Positions 36,601-45,295 of a stretch of DNA of 64,000 nt are shown here, piece after piece. The stretch is taken from NCBI GenBank assembly GCA_003569205.1, contig BGOK01000034.1, positions 1 through 64,000 on the forward strand, read 5' to 3'. The position numbers were made by a program, and so were the translations under genes. The notes below the pieces were generated by a model that was not told the origin of the DNA, made no database searches, and worked only from the letters and a program-made list of their open reading frames with translations. This DNA is from Verrucomicrobiota bacterium (GTDB taxonomy: Bacteria; Verrucomicrobiota; Verrucomicrobiia; Opitutales; UBA953). How positions within the stretch are numbered: position 1 is the stretch's first letter; every line of letters starts with the position of its first letter.

Positions 36601-37677
36601 TTACGCCCAGGGAATCGGGAACTGGTTCTGCTTCGACGCGTTCATCTGCTTACGGGTCGGCGAATAGTCGTAAGTCTGCATGGTGCCGTCCTTACGCATT
36701 TCGATGAGGCGCAGCCAGCCATCGCCACCGTTGGGCTTCATCTGGAAATTGACGAGCACTTGCGGTACCGCGTGGCCTTTGGCGGTCGAGGTGACGATAC
36801 GCCCGAGGCCATCGCTGGTGACGTGACCGTTCAAGGTGAGAATAAAGTTCTCGTGGCGAGAGATAAGCTTTTCCCAGACCTCTTGACCGTCATTGATGTC
36901 GTCGTAGGGCTTGGTGAAATAAGCGTGCGGGTTGCCACCCTGCTCCTTGCCGTAGCGCTTCTGATCGTAGCGGGTATCGTCGTGGTGAATATGCGCGTGC
37001 GTGACAAGGATGACTTCGCGTTCCGGGTGGGCGGCGACCACGGTATTGGCCCAGCGAAGCACATCATTGCGCGGCCCAAACTCGAGGCAGAGCACGAGGA
37101 ACTTGCGGCCAGCCGCTTCGAGGAAGTGCCAACTGTTATCGGAGCGGTCGGGTTCCTTGTCATAATTACCCTTCCAATGAGCGGCTTGGGATAGCTCGGC
37201 CACGGGGAAGTATTTGGACAGCATCGTCGTACGGTCGGCGCAGCCACCGCCGAGACCATAGTCATGGTTACCAGGGACGAGGCACATCGGCATTTTGGCG
37301 TCCATCAACACCTGCAAGGCCTTGCGAGCGTTTTCCCACTGCGGGACGGTATTACGGTTCGTGATGTCGCCGAGATGAAGCACGCCGGCAATGCGGCGAC
37401 GTTCACGTTGTTCGACGAGCCAACGCGTTTGCGCAACGAAGTGGTCAGGGAACTTCTCGCAGTAATACTGGGTGTCGGGCAACACCGCGAAGGTGAAGGA
37501 ACCTTCGGCCGGTAAGGGCGGCTCGCCGTCGACAAACACAGCGTCGATATACGGATCCACCTTCTTCTTCGGAGCGTCCGCCCCGCGCACCATGAAAGGC
37601 ACGAAGGCGAGGGAAAGGGCGCCTACGTTGAGTAAGAAATCGCGGCGGCTGCGGTCAAAGCCAGAGGGAGGGGGCAT
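36601..37677 (-). CDS. Tat-exported metallophosphoesterase, copy 2
   Basis: A 358-residue paralogue of the downstream phosphoesterase, sharing its layout: Tat signal SRRDFLLNVG, LPDTQYY, HLGDITNRN, PGNHDYG, LVTHAHIHHD and NGHVTSDG. The two genes are in tandem, 38 bases apart from stop to start. The metal-ligand segment THAHIHHD retains more His than copy 1 (THVLIFHD), so this copy may be the more active one; that is inference. The pair probably arose by duplication with later sequence exchange at the 3' ends. Confidence 0.85.
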   Translation of the reverse strand: MPPPSGFDRSRRDFLLNVGALSLAFVPFMVRGADAPKKKVDPYIDAVFVDGEPPLPAEGSFTFAVLPDTQYYCEKFPDHFVAQTRWLVEQRERRRIAGVLHLGDITNRNTVPQWENARKALQVLMDAKMPMCLVPGNHDYGLGGGCADRTTMLSKYFPVAELSQAAHWKGNYDKEPDRSDNSWHFLEAAGRKFLVLCLEFGPRNDVLRWANTVVAAHPEREVILVTHAHIHHDDTRYDQKRYGKEQGGNPHAYFTKPYDDINDGQEVWEKLISRHENFILTLNGHVTSDGLGRIVTSTAKGHAVPQVLVNFQMKPNGGDGWLRLIEMRKDGTMQTYDYSPTRKQMNASKQNQFPIPWA

Positions 37678-37740
37678 GCGGAGATAGAAGGCGAGCCGCT
37701 AAAGCTCGCCAGCCGAAAGCCACGCTGATGCGTGACGATC

Positions 37741-38376
37741 TTACTTCAACTCAGCCAACTGAATGTTACGGTACTCGACCTTCATCTTGAGCCCGCCATG
37801 GATCTGCAGGCCGACGGAGTAAGGGACCGGGTAAGCTGGGTCGGTCAGCTGCGAGACTTGCTCGCCATTGAGCCAGACGGTGTAGGTGTCGCCCTTGGCG
37901 CGGAAGACGATCTGATTCCAGGCGTCCTTCTTCCAGAGCTTTTCGACCTTCGGGGCAAAACCGGCTTCGGGGTACTTACCGACGTAGTAGGTACAGGTCA
38001 TATCCTTCTTCAGGCTACGAGAGACACCAATCTGCATCTGCATGTCCTTCTTCCCGGCCTTGTCCCGGCGCACCATGATGCCACTGTCGATTTCACCACT
38101 GAAGCGGCATTCAAGGGAGATGATGACATCGCCGTAGGCCTTCTCGGTGTAGAGCATATTGCCCTTCAGCTTTTCATCGTTCTCTCCGACGAGGACGCCA
38201 TCAACGACCTTCCAGAATTTATTCTCCTTAGCGTCCTTCCAGCCGGTGAGGTCCTTGCCATTGAAGGCGGAGACAAAGTCAGCCTTGGGCACGGGCTCGG
38301 AGGCAGGGGCATCGGCGGCACGCAGGGTGGCCGTCAGGGCCAGGGCGAGGAGGGGTAGAAAGCGTAGGGAGCGCAT
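37741..38376 (-). CDS. DUF1080 (3-keto-disaccharide hydrolase-like) protein
   Basis: A 211-residue exported protein with a signal peptide over residues 1-20. FNGKDLTGWK at about 39-48 is the DUF1080 opening, and the remainder (concanavalin-like beta-sandwich, ending KVEYRNIQLAEL) fits the family. Members include 3-keto-glycoside hydrolases and binding proteins abundant in Planctomycetes and Verrucomicrobia. It is divergent from the NHL protein gene at 38479. Confidence 0.85.
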   Translation of the reverse strand: MRSLRFLPLLALALTATLRAADAPASEPVPKADFVSAFNGKDLTGWKDAKENKFWKVVDGVLVGENDEKLKGNMLYTEKAYGDVIISLECRFSGEIDSGIMVRRDKAGKKDMQMQIGVSRSLKKDMTCTYYVGKYPEAGFAPKVEKLWKKDAWNQIVFRAKGDTYTVWLNGEQVSQLTDPAYPVPYSVGLQIHGGLKMKVEYRNIQLAELK

Positions 38377-38478
38377 AGGGTGTATCCCCTAGACACCTCA
38401 AAGGGGGGCGGGTTGCAAGCCTTGGCCGTCTTTCAAATTGCCAGCCCCCGCCGACTGCCCTTAACAAAGCCCACCCCT

Positions 38479-39456
38479 ATGCGTTCGCTCCTCCCTACCC
38501 TCGCCCTCCTTGTCGCCGGTTCCAGCGCTTTTGCCGCCGAACCCAAGTACGAGTTGGTTCCCGACTTCATCAAGCCTAGCCCAGACCGTAAAACTATCGG
38601 CAACGGCCACGGTGAGATCGCCGTCGACTCCGCCGGGCTCATCTACATCAGCGTCCAGGAGGCGAACGCCGGCCTTCAGGTCTACGACCAGACTGGCAAG
38701 TTCGTGAAGGCCCTCAAGCTGCCCAACTCCCTCCACGGCTTCGTGATCCGTAAGACCACCGAAGGTGAATTCATCTATGCCGCCGTCCTCAATGAACAGC
38801 GCCTCATCAAGTGCACGCTCGACGGCGCCATCGTGATGGAAATCAAGGCTGACGACTTCCCCGCCGCCCAAGGCAAGACGAAGGACGGTAAGAACACCCT
38901 TAAGTTGACGAGCTGCGACGTGGCCGCCAACGGCGATATCTACATCGTCGATGGCTACGGCAAGAGCTGGATCTTCCAGTTCGATAAGGCAGGCAAGTTC
39001 AAGCAGGTCTTCGGTGGCCCGACCCAAAAGGTCGCCGAGAAGGGTTTCGCTAACACGCACAAGGTCTTCGTCGATAACCGCTTCGCTCCGGCCCGCCTGC
39101 TCTGCCTCGACCGCGGTAACAACCGTATGTTCCACCTCAACCTCGATGGTACCAACCCGCAGATGATCGCCGATAAGGGCCTGCGTAACCCGTCGTCCGC
39201 CTCATTCCATGGCGAGTTGATGTGCGTCGCTGAAATCGCCGGCCGCGTCTCCGTTTGGAACAAGGAAGGCAAGATGGTCGCAGAACTCGGCGCCAATGAC
39301 ACCAAGGGCCAAACCAACACCCCAGGCGTGAAGCCTGACGCTTGGCGCACCGGCATCGTGACCTCGCCGCACGGCATCACCTTCGACGGCAAGGGCAATA
39401 TCCTCGAGACCGAGTGGAATCAGTTCGGTCGCGTGCTCCGCTGGGACGCTAAGTGA
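38479..39456 (+). CDS. Exported NHL/6-bladed beta-propeller protein
   Basis: A 325-residue secreted protein with a signal peptide MRSLLPTLALLVAGSSAFA from ATG 38479. Repeating blades (for example EIAVDSAGLIYISV, NGDIYIVDGYGKSWIFQFD, SPHGITFDGKGNILETEW) are typical of NHL-repeat propellers. No catalytic residues can be assigned, so it may be a binding protein or a lyase-like enzyme. The next gene starts at a GTG overlapping its stop by 4 bases (GTGA), indicating coupled translation. Confidence 0.8.
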   Translation: MRSLLPTLALLVAGSSAFAAEPKYELVPDFIKPSPDRKTIGNGHGEIAVDSAGLIYISVQEANAGLQVYDQTGKFVKALKLPNSLHGFVIRKTTEGEFIYAAVLNEQRLIKCTLDGAIVMEIKADDFPAAQGKTKDGKNTLKLTSCDVAANGDIYIVDGYGKSWIFQFDKAGKFKQVFGGPTQKVAEKGFANTHKVFVDNRFAPARLLCLDRGNNRMFHLNLDGTNPQMIADKGLRNPSSASFHGELMCVAEIAGRVSVWNKEGKMVAELGANDTKGQTNTPGVKPDAWRTGIVTSPHGITFDGKGNILETEWNQFGRVLRWDAK

Positions 39457-40112
39457 TCCGCGGACTGCGCACCGTCTGCCTGCTTGGGGGAGCCTTGTGG
39501 CTCCCCCTGTTTGCGTCCGCGCATAATGGAGAGTGGTTGCTCGCGAAGTGCACCATCGCGGAAGACAACAGCGTGACGGTGCGGATTACCGCCGACGCCG
39601 AAGCCAACCCGCGTATCAAGACCCAAGAGGACCTCGTCCGTGAGACGAAGGGCCTCCTGCTGGTGTATGACGGCAAGACGACGACCGACTTCTTGCTTCA
39701 GGCCAGCCGAGTCGACCTCGGGGTGGATGACCGCCTCGACCCCGACGCGCCACTCGGCCACACGCCCGAAGAGATGGCGAAGTCGTATACGTTACTGAAG
39801 CTCACCGCTCAGGCCAGCGTGACGCCCCGCAAGTTCACATTCCGGCTGCCAGAGGGCAGTCCACACACAGTGATTCTTTGGCTGGTCGATAAACGCCTGG
39901 AGAAGCAGGAGCCTCGCTGGGTGATGCTCATCGGCGGCGACGAGTCGCCGATGATTGAGGCCGACCGGAGCACCACAGAAGAAGACCGCCCTTGGTGGCA
40001 AAGGGGAGGCAGGAGGGGCTTGCCGATTATCTGGCAGGTAGTCCTGTACGGCACCTTCGCTTTGCTCGCTACTTGGCTGGCCCGTTGGATTAGGAAAAAC
40101 GTGCTGCCCTGA
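39453..40112 (+). CDS. Exported protein with C-terminal membrane anchor, unknown
   Basis: A 219-residue protein starting at GTG 39453, with an N-terminal signal (MIRGLRTVCLLGGALWLPLFASA), a predicted extracytoplasmic beta-rich domain (about 25-175), and one C-terminal helix (about 190-212) followed by a basic end. No family recognised. The 4-base overlap with the NHL propeller gene suggests the two act together. It ends directly at the stop of the convergent esterase gene. Confidence 0.65.
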   Translation: MIRGLRTVCLLGGALWLPLFASAHNGEWLLAKCTIAEDNSVTVRITADAEANPRIKTQEDLVRETKGLLLVYDGKTTTDFLLQASRVDLGVDDRLDPDAPLGHTPEEMAKSYTLLKLTAQASVTPRKFTFRLPEGSPHTVILWLVDKRLEKQEPRWVMLIGGDESPMIEADRSTTEEDRPWWQRGGRRGLPIIWQVVLYGTFALLATWLARWIRKNVLP

Positions 40113-40886
40113 TCAGCCGCAGACGGCGTCGACGAAGCCGCCCTTTGCGTCGAAGTGCGGGTTGTGGCCGCTCTCCGGTAAGGTCACAAAAGTCACCTGC
40201 GGGAAATGCGCGCGAATTATCGGCAGGTCTTCATCGCGCACGTAGCCCGACTTCCCGCCGCGGATGAAGCGTGTGGGGCCGGACCACGTTTCATCGGGTC
40301 CGATGGGGTTGCCGAGGATTTCGGGAATCGCCTCGGTCAAGGCCGCGCGATTCACGGTCCAGCGCCAACGGCCTGCGGCGTCTTGGCCCAGGTTTGTCAG
40401 GATGAATTGACGCATCCCCCAATCGGCGACCAGCGGAGTCAGCAGCGCATCGGCGTCCTTACGCGTCTTGATTGCAGTGAGGTCTAAAGCATTCATCGCC
40501 GAAAACTCCACGCGCGCACGGTCACTATAAGTACGCGGAGCGATATCGACGATGGTGAGGTGTGAAACAAGGTCAGGCCGATCCAACACCAGCCGCATGG
40601 CGACCTTGCCGCCCATGCTATGCCCCATCAGATGCACGGGGCCTAAGGCGAGCTTTTCGAGTAGCGCCACGATATCACTGGCCAACGCCGCGTAAGTACA
40701 ATCATCACCCCACGGCGAGGAACCATGGTTGCGGAGGTCCGGCGCGAGGACGCGGTAGCCGCGCTCAGCCAAGGCCACGCCGGCGGACTGCCAATTCCGC
40801 GACGAGCCGAGGAGTCCGTGGAGCACGACCAAGGGCGGGCCTTCGCCGCCGAGTTCACGCAGCGCAAGCGTCAGCGGGGCGCTCAC
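40113..40886 (-). CDS. Alpha/beta hydrolase (YbfF-like esterase)
   Basis: A 257-residue cytoplasmic esterase-type hydrolase. The oxyanion motif is LHGLLGSSRNW, the nucleophile is Ser in GHSMGG, the acid is probably Asp in the TIVDIAPR region, and the catalytic His is in ESGHNPHF. Start is GTG 40886 overlapping the PilT stop (GTGA), so its expression may be coupled to pilT although no functional link is known. Closest by pattern to acyl-CoA/short-chain esterases such as E. coli YbfF. Confidence 0.85.
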   Translation of the reverse strand: MSAPLTLALRELGGEGPPLVVLHGLLGSSRNWQSAGVALAERGYRVLAPDLRNHGSSPWGDDCTYAALASDIVALLEKLALGPVHLMGHSMGGKVAMRLVLDRPDLVSHLTIVDIAPRTYSDRARVEFSAMNALDLTAIKTRKDADALLTPLVADWGMRQFILTNLGQDAAGRWRWTVNRAALTEAIPEILGNPIGPDETWSGPTRFIRGGKSGYVRDEDLPIIRAHFPQVTFVTLPESGHNPHFDAKGGFVDAVCG

Positions 40887-41992
40887 TGGATGATCCGGCC
40901 AGATTGAATCGAGATACCGGACAGGTTCATCTCGAAAGCCTTCGGGTTAGGCGAGGCGGCGAGGCCAGCGGCCTTGCTGACCTTGCCTGCACGGACCAAG
41001 CGGACCAAGTCTTGGTTAATCGGACGCGAGCCGACATCGGCGCCCCCTTCGACCAGCTCGGGTACGCGTTCAAATTGGCCGTCAGCGAGGAGGCGCTTCG
41101 CCAAGCCATCGACGATGAAGACCTCCATGACAGGCAGCACACCCTGGCCGTCAAGGCGCGGGACGAGGGTTTGTACAAGGACGGCCTTAAGCGAGGCCGC
41201 GATCGAACGGCGCGCCAAGGAGAGCTGCTCGGCCGGGAAGAACTCGAAGAGACGCTGGACGGCTTGCTGGGCAGAGCCGGCGTGTAGCGTCGTGAGTACC
41301 AAGTGCCCTGTTTCCGCGGCATGGAGGGCTGTTTCAAAAGTCTCCTTGTCACGCATTTCACCGACGAGAATCACGTCGGGATCCTGCCGCAAGGCAGCGC
41401 GTAAGCCCATCGGGAAGGACTCCACGTCGATGCCGATTTCACGTTGGCTAAAGGAACTCCGCTCGTCCGCGTAGACATACTCCACCGGGTCCTCGAGCGT
41501 GATGACGTGCAGGGCCGAGTTTTCGTTTACGTGGCGGAGCATCGCGGCGATGGTCGAACTCTTGCCGGAACCGGTTGGACCGCAGACCAGCACGAGGCCT
41601 TCCATGAGCTCGAGGGTCTGGAGCATAGTCTTTTCGTCGAGGTTGAGTTCGGCGAACTGCGGCGGCTTGACCTTTACCAAACGCAGGACGGCAGCGGGCT
41701 GATTACGTTGCAGGAAGGCATTGACGCGGAAGCGCCCTTTGCCTTGGGCCATGCGATCAAAGGAGTAATCGATTTGGTTATCGCGCACCCAGCGGTCGCG
41801 GAAACGGGTCGGTAGGGTCGCGTCGACGAACGCATGTAACAACTCAGCGGTCAATGGGGCCATCTCGGCCTCCACCAGCTCACCAGCGACACGCATCAAG
41901 GCGGGACGGCCGGCTTTAAGGTGCACATCGCTAGCGCCGTTTTCAACGGCGAGGCCTAGGAGTTCCTCGAAGATTTTGGGTAGGTCGGCCAT
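40883..41992 (-). CDS. pilT: PilT/PilU-type twitching motility ATPase
   Basis: A 369-residue cytoplasmic retraction ATPase of type IV pili. Walker A is GPTGSGKSS at about 138-146, followed by the Asp box (ITLEDPVEYV), Walker B (VILVGEMRD) and His box (HLVLTTLHAGSA). ATG 41992 is chosen because the conserved N-terminus ENGASDVHL follows; an extended start at 42040 has no support. PilU differs little and the two cannot be separated here. No pilin or assembly genes are nearby. Confidence 0.9.
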   Translation of the reverse strand: MADLPKIFEELLGLAVENGASDVHLKAGRPALMRVAGELVEAEMAPLTAELLHAFVDATLPTRFRDRWVRDNQIDYSFDRMAQGKGRFRVNAFLQRNQPAAVLRLVKVKPPQFAELNLDEKTMLQTLELMEGLVLVCGPTGSGKSSTIAAMLRHVNENSALHVITLEDPVEYVYADERSSFSQREIGIDVESFPMGLRAALRQDPDVILVGEMRDKETFETALHAAETGHLVLTTLHAGSAQQAVQRLFEFFPAEQLSLARRSIAASLKAVLVQTLVPRLDGQGVLPVMEVFIVDGLAKRLLADGQFERVPELVEGGADVGSRPINQDLVRLVRAGKVSKAAGLAASPNPKAFEMNLSGISIQSGRIIQ

Positions 41993-42094
41993 GGCGGGGG
42001 GCACCAAGGTAAGCCTGTGGTCAGCGAGGGGTCGAACCATAATTCTCAGCGGTGCACGCTGGACAGACCGCGGCAGACTTTTATCACTATTCTC

Positions 42095-43159
42095 ATGCGA
42101 CCCCGCTCCGCCCTATTTGCCCTACTCTGCCTCGCCACCCTGCCGCTGGCTGCGGTAGAAGTCCTGCCCGCCACCGGAGCCGACAAGCTGAATGAGCCCT
42201 TCAGCGTAGACTTCGATGCGCAAGGAAAACTCTACGGCGTTGAGTTCACGCCGAGCAACCAGGTCTTCGCAGTCCTCGACGGCAAGATCCAGCCCATCGC
42301 GGGCGTGCGCTGGAATAGTGTTCCGAAGGGCGCACAGCCGCCGGCTCCCGCTAAGGCCAAGGATCTCTCCCCGGCGATCTTCAACGGTATCCACGACATC
42401 GCGATTGCCCCCGATGGCTCGATCTACATCGCCGACACTTTTCAGCATCGCATCGTCCGGATTGATCCCAAGACCCACGCCGTGACCGCCTTCGCAGGCA
42501 CGGGTGAAGCTGGCTTTGCTGGCGATGGTGGCGCCGCCACGCAGGCCAAGTTCAACAACCCCTTCTGCTGCTCGCTGTCCCCGGATGGCAAAGCGATGGT
42601 GATTGCCGACCTCGGTAACTCACGTGTTCGCCGCATCGACCTCGGCACGAACCGTATCGAGACCATCGCCGGAAACGGCAAGCGAGGGATTGCGGAGGCC
42701 GGGTCGCCGGCCCTGACCGCTCCCCTCAACGGGCCACGAGCCTCGTGCGTGGCCAAGGATGGCACCGTCTATATTGTACAACGCGAAGGCAATTCGCTCA
42801 TCGCGCTGAAGGACGGTAAATTAAAGACCGTCGTAAACGTCGCGGGTAAAAAAGGCAGTGCAGGCGACAACGGCCCCGCCGCGGAAGCCCAGCTTAATGG
42901 CCCCAAATACATCTGCATGGACGCCCAAGGACGCGTGTTAATCGTGGACACCGAGAACCACGCCGTTCGTGCCTACGACCCGACCAAGCAAACCCTCACA
43001 ACCGTCGTGGGAACGCTCGGTAAGGCTGGCGCCAAAATAGCTCCCGACTGGGCTAGCACGCAACTCAAGCGCCCGCATGGCGCACGCTTCGGCCCTGACG
43101 GGAAACTCTACGTCAGCGATAGCGATAACAGCCGTGTTCTCGTCGGAACCGCCCCTTAA
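42095..43159 (+). CDS. Exported NHL-repeat beta-propeller protein
   Basis: A 354-residue secreted protein with a signal peptide from ATG 42095 (MRPRSALFALLCLATLPLAA). NHL blades repeat through the length, such as IHDIAIAPDGSIYIADTFQHR, FAGTGEAGFAGDGG and the final PHGARFGPDGKLYVSDSDNSR. Binding or enzymatic role unknown. It is divergent from pilT, and dapA follows 84 bases downstream with no visible functional link. Confidence 0.82.
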   Translation: MRPRSALFALLCLATLPLAAVEVLPATGADKLNEPFSVDFDAQGKLYGVEFTPSNQVFAVLDGKIQPIAGVRWNSVPKGAQPPAPAKAKDLSPAIFNGIHDIAIAPDGSIYIADTFQHRIVRIDPKTHAVTAFAGTGEAGFAGDGGAATQAKFNNPFCCSLSPDGKAMVIADLGNSRVRRIDLGTNRIETIAGNGKRGIAEAGSPALTAPLNGPRASCVAKDGTVYIVQREGNSLIALKDGKLKTVVNVAGKKGSAGDNGPAAEAQLNGPKYICMDAQGRVLIVDTENHAVRAYDPTKQTLTTVVGTLGKAGAKIAPDWASTQLKRPHGARFGPDGKLYVSDSDNSRVLVGTAP

Positions 43160-43243
43160 GCGGGCTTTCGGCCAGCGAGGTGGGTTTTTGGGTTTGTCAC
43201 CCGCGGGCGGTGCGGGTTGTTTCTTCTTTCAGCACCTGTCGCA

Positions 43244-44182
43244 ATGTCCACTCCTGGTTCCACCACTTCGCGTCCTGGACGCCCGTTCGGCCCTCAGGCC
43301 TACGCCGGCGCCCACACCGCCCTCGTCACCCCGTTTTTGAACGGCCAGGTGGCTTGGGCTGACCTGCGAAAGTTGGTGGATTTTCAAATCAAGGAAGGCA
43401 TCGACGGCTTGATCTCCGTCGGTACGACCGGCGAGTCCCCGACCCTCGACTATGATGAGCACATCGCCGTCATCGCGAAGACCGTGGAGTACGCCGCTGG
43501 CCGCGTCCCGGTCATGGCCGGTACGGGTTCCAACGCGACCACGGAAGCCCTTGACCTGACCAAGCGTGCAGACGAAGCCGGTGCCGACGCATTCCTGCTG
43601 GTTGCTCCGTATTACAACAAGCCCAGCCAAGAAGGCTTGTATCGCCACTTCTCGCTCCTCGCGGAATGCACCGCCAAGCCGATTATGCTCTACTCAATCC
43701 CGGGCCGTTGCGGCATCGAGATCACCTTCGAGACCGTCGTCCGCCTGCGCCAGAAGCACCGTAATATTATCGGCATCAAGGAAGCCGGCGGTCAGGTCGA
43801 CAAGGCCGCCCGCCTCGTGCGTGAGCTCGACTCAGAGTTTCTCGTCCTCAGTGGCGACGACTCCCTGACCGTCGCCTTCGGCGAAGTCGGTGGCCAAGGC
43901 ATCATCTCCGTCGCCTCCAACTGGCTCCCCGGTCCGGTCGCGCAGCTCGCCGCCCTCGTGCGCCAGAAGAAGTTCGCTGAAGCCAAAGTCCTCCAGGCTA
44001 AGTTGGCTGAAATCTTCAAGACCCTCTTCATCGAGCCCAACCCGGTGCCCGTGAAGCACGTCATGCAGCGCTCCGGCCTCATCCAGTCCGGCGAAGTCCG
44101 CCTCCCGCTCTGCGAGATGTCCGACGCCAATCGCCTGCTCGTCGAAGCCTGCGCCGACGTCACCCTCGCCAATCTCCGATGA
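43244..44182 (+). CDS. dapA: 4-hydroxy-tetrahydrodipicolinate synthase
   Basis: A 312-residue lysine/diaminopimelate pathway enzyme condensing pyruvate with aspartate semialdehyde. GTTGESPTL (60-68) binds pyruvate, the catalytic Tyr is Tyr150 in LYSIPGR, and the Schiff-base Lys is Lys179 in IIGIKEAGG. ATG 43244 is chosen because the upstream open frame adds only unsupported residues. A 4-base overlap with dapB (ATGA) couples the two consecutive steps. Confidence 0.93.
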   Translation: MSTPGSTTSRPGRPFGPQAYAGAHTALVTPFLNGQVAWADLRKLVDFQIKEGIDGLISVGTTGESPTLDYDEHIAVIAKTVEYAAGRVPVMAGTGSNATTEALDLTKRADEAGADAFLLVAPYYNKPSQEGLYRHFSLLAECTAKPIMLYSIPGRCGIEITFETVVRLRQKHRNIIGIKEAGGQVDKAARLVRELDSEFLVLSGDDSLTVAFGEVGGQGIISVASNWLPGPVAQLAALVRQKKFAEAKVLQAKLAEIFKTLFIEPNPVPVKHVMQRSGLIQSGEVRLPLCEMSDANRLLVEACADVTLANLR

Positions 44183-44922
44183 GCCAGCCTATCCAAATCC
44201 TCCTGAATGGTGCCAAGGGCCGCATGGGCCTCGCCATTGCCAACGTGGCCGCCGACGAAAAGGCCGTCATCGCCGCAGGCGTTGACCAAGGCGACAACCT
44301 GGCTGCGCACATTGATGCCGCCGACGTCGTCATCGATTTCTCGTACCACTCCGCGACCCTCGCCGTGGCACAGCTCTGCGCCCAGCATAAGAAGCCCCTG
44401 GTAATCGGCACCACTGGCCACACGGCCGAAGAGAAGGCCGCCATCACCGCCGCCATCAAGGGCCTCCCGGTCGTCTGGGCGGGTAATTACTCCGTCGGTG
44501 TCACGCTCCTGAATGCACTCGTCCGCCAAGCCGCTCGCTCGCTCGCCGATGCCGGCCGCTGGGACGTTGAAGTCCTCGAGATGCACCACCGCCTCAAGAA
44601 GGACGCCCCTTCGGGCACGGCCGAAACGCTCCTCAAGATTTTGCTCGAAGAACGCCAGCTCGCCAAGGAAGCCCTTAAGCATGGCCGGGAAGGCTTAGTC
44701 GGCGAACGCCCGCTCAATGAGATTGGCGTGCACGCCATCCGCGGCGGCGACGTCGTCGGCGACCACACCGTCCTTTTCGCTGCGGAAGGCGAACGCCTCG
44801 AACTCACGCACAAGGCTTCTAACCGAGAGATCTTCGCGCGTGGAGCCGTCCGTGCCGCCCGCTGGCTGAAGAGCCAGCCTGCTGGACTGTACGGGATGGA
44901 AGATGTGTTGGGACTGAAGTGA
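44179..44922 (+). CDS. dapB: 4-hydroxy-tetrahydrodipicolinate reductase
   Basis: A 247-residue NAD(P)H-dependent reductase acting directly after DapA. The cofactor loop GAKGRMG is at 11-17, IGTTGHT at about 77-82, and the active site EMHHRLKKDAPSGTA at about 134-148 holds His136, His137 and Lys residues for the substrate. Its ATG overlaps the dapA stop. A hairpin at 44977-45002 lies 55 bases downstream. Confidence 0.93.
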   Translation: MSQPIQILLNGAKGRMGLAIANVAADEKAVIAAGVDQGDNLAAHIDAADVVIDFSYHSATLAVAQLCAQHKKPLVIGTTGHTAEEKAAITAAIKGLPVVWAGNYSVGVTLLNALVRQAARSLADAGRWDVEVLEMHHRLKKDAPSGTAETLLKILLEERQLAKEALKHGREGLVGERPLNEIGVHAIRGGDVVGDHTVLFAAEGERLELTHKASNREIFARGAVRAARWLKSQPAGLYGMEDVLGLK

Positions 44923-44976
44923 GTGTTAGGTAGAAGCGGGTAGCGGTTGGCGGTTAGGAAAGCCCAAACGACCAGG

Positions 44977-45002
44977 TAGGCGCAGCACCGCGTGCTGCCC
45001 TA
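44977..45002. repeat. Hairpin downstream of dapB
   Basis: The arms GCAGCAC (44982-44988) and GTGCTGC (44992-44998) are perfect, extended by TAGG/CCTA with one bulged base. There is no T run, so it may act as an mRNA-stabilising or REP-like element rather than an intrinsic terminator. Confidence 0.6.
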
Positions 45003-45168
45003 GCGTGTGACATCGGGTGGCGGGTGGCAGCCTCAGGTGGCGGGTAGCGGGAAAGACACAGAGGGTCACAAAGGGAAACCGGAGACCAGATGATTGGCTG
45101 GGGATTCATGTCCCAAGCTAACATTCCGGTTCCGGGTCTCCCTTTGTACTATGCATCAGTTGCATCGG

Positions 45169-45290
45169 GTAGGGGCGCGACTGCGTCGCGTCCGTTTGAA
45201 GCCGAAGCCAGAAGTCATCGGGTCTTAGCTATGTTCGGACATATCTCCAAGTCGCCGCTGCGAACGGACGCCACGCAGTGGCGCCCCTAC
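45169..45290. repeat. Long inverted repeat (REP/MITE-like) beside ruvA
   Basis: Two 28-base arms, 45169-45196 and 45263-45290, are reverse complements with only two mismatches, around a 66-base centre. Each arm begins or ends with GTAGGGGCGC. The right arm ends 5 bases before the ruvA stop codon. No target-site duplication is visible. Confidence 0.75.
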
Positions 45291-45295
45291 CTCTT

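Larger units (their letters stand above)
44923..45295. other. Intergenic region dapB-ruvA with repeats and hairpins
   Basis: A 373-base stretch without a credible gene. It holds degenerate G-rich repeats (about 44929-44960 and 45016-45050), a strong hairpin with a 7-bp perfect core at 44977-45002, an imperfect palindrome at 45068-45147 (arms ACAAAGGGA/TCCCTTTGT plus AACCGGA/TCCGGTT), and a long inverted repeat at 45169-45290. Confidence 0.8.

Noticed and set aside
44923-45295. Possible short coding sequences (about 78 residues at 45090-45326) in the dapB-ruvA gap
   Set aside because: The frame crosses the palindromes, has no family match or ribosome binding site, and runs into the ruvA stop region.
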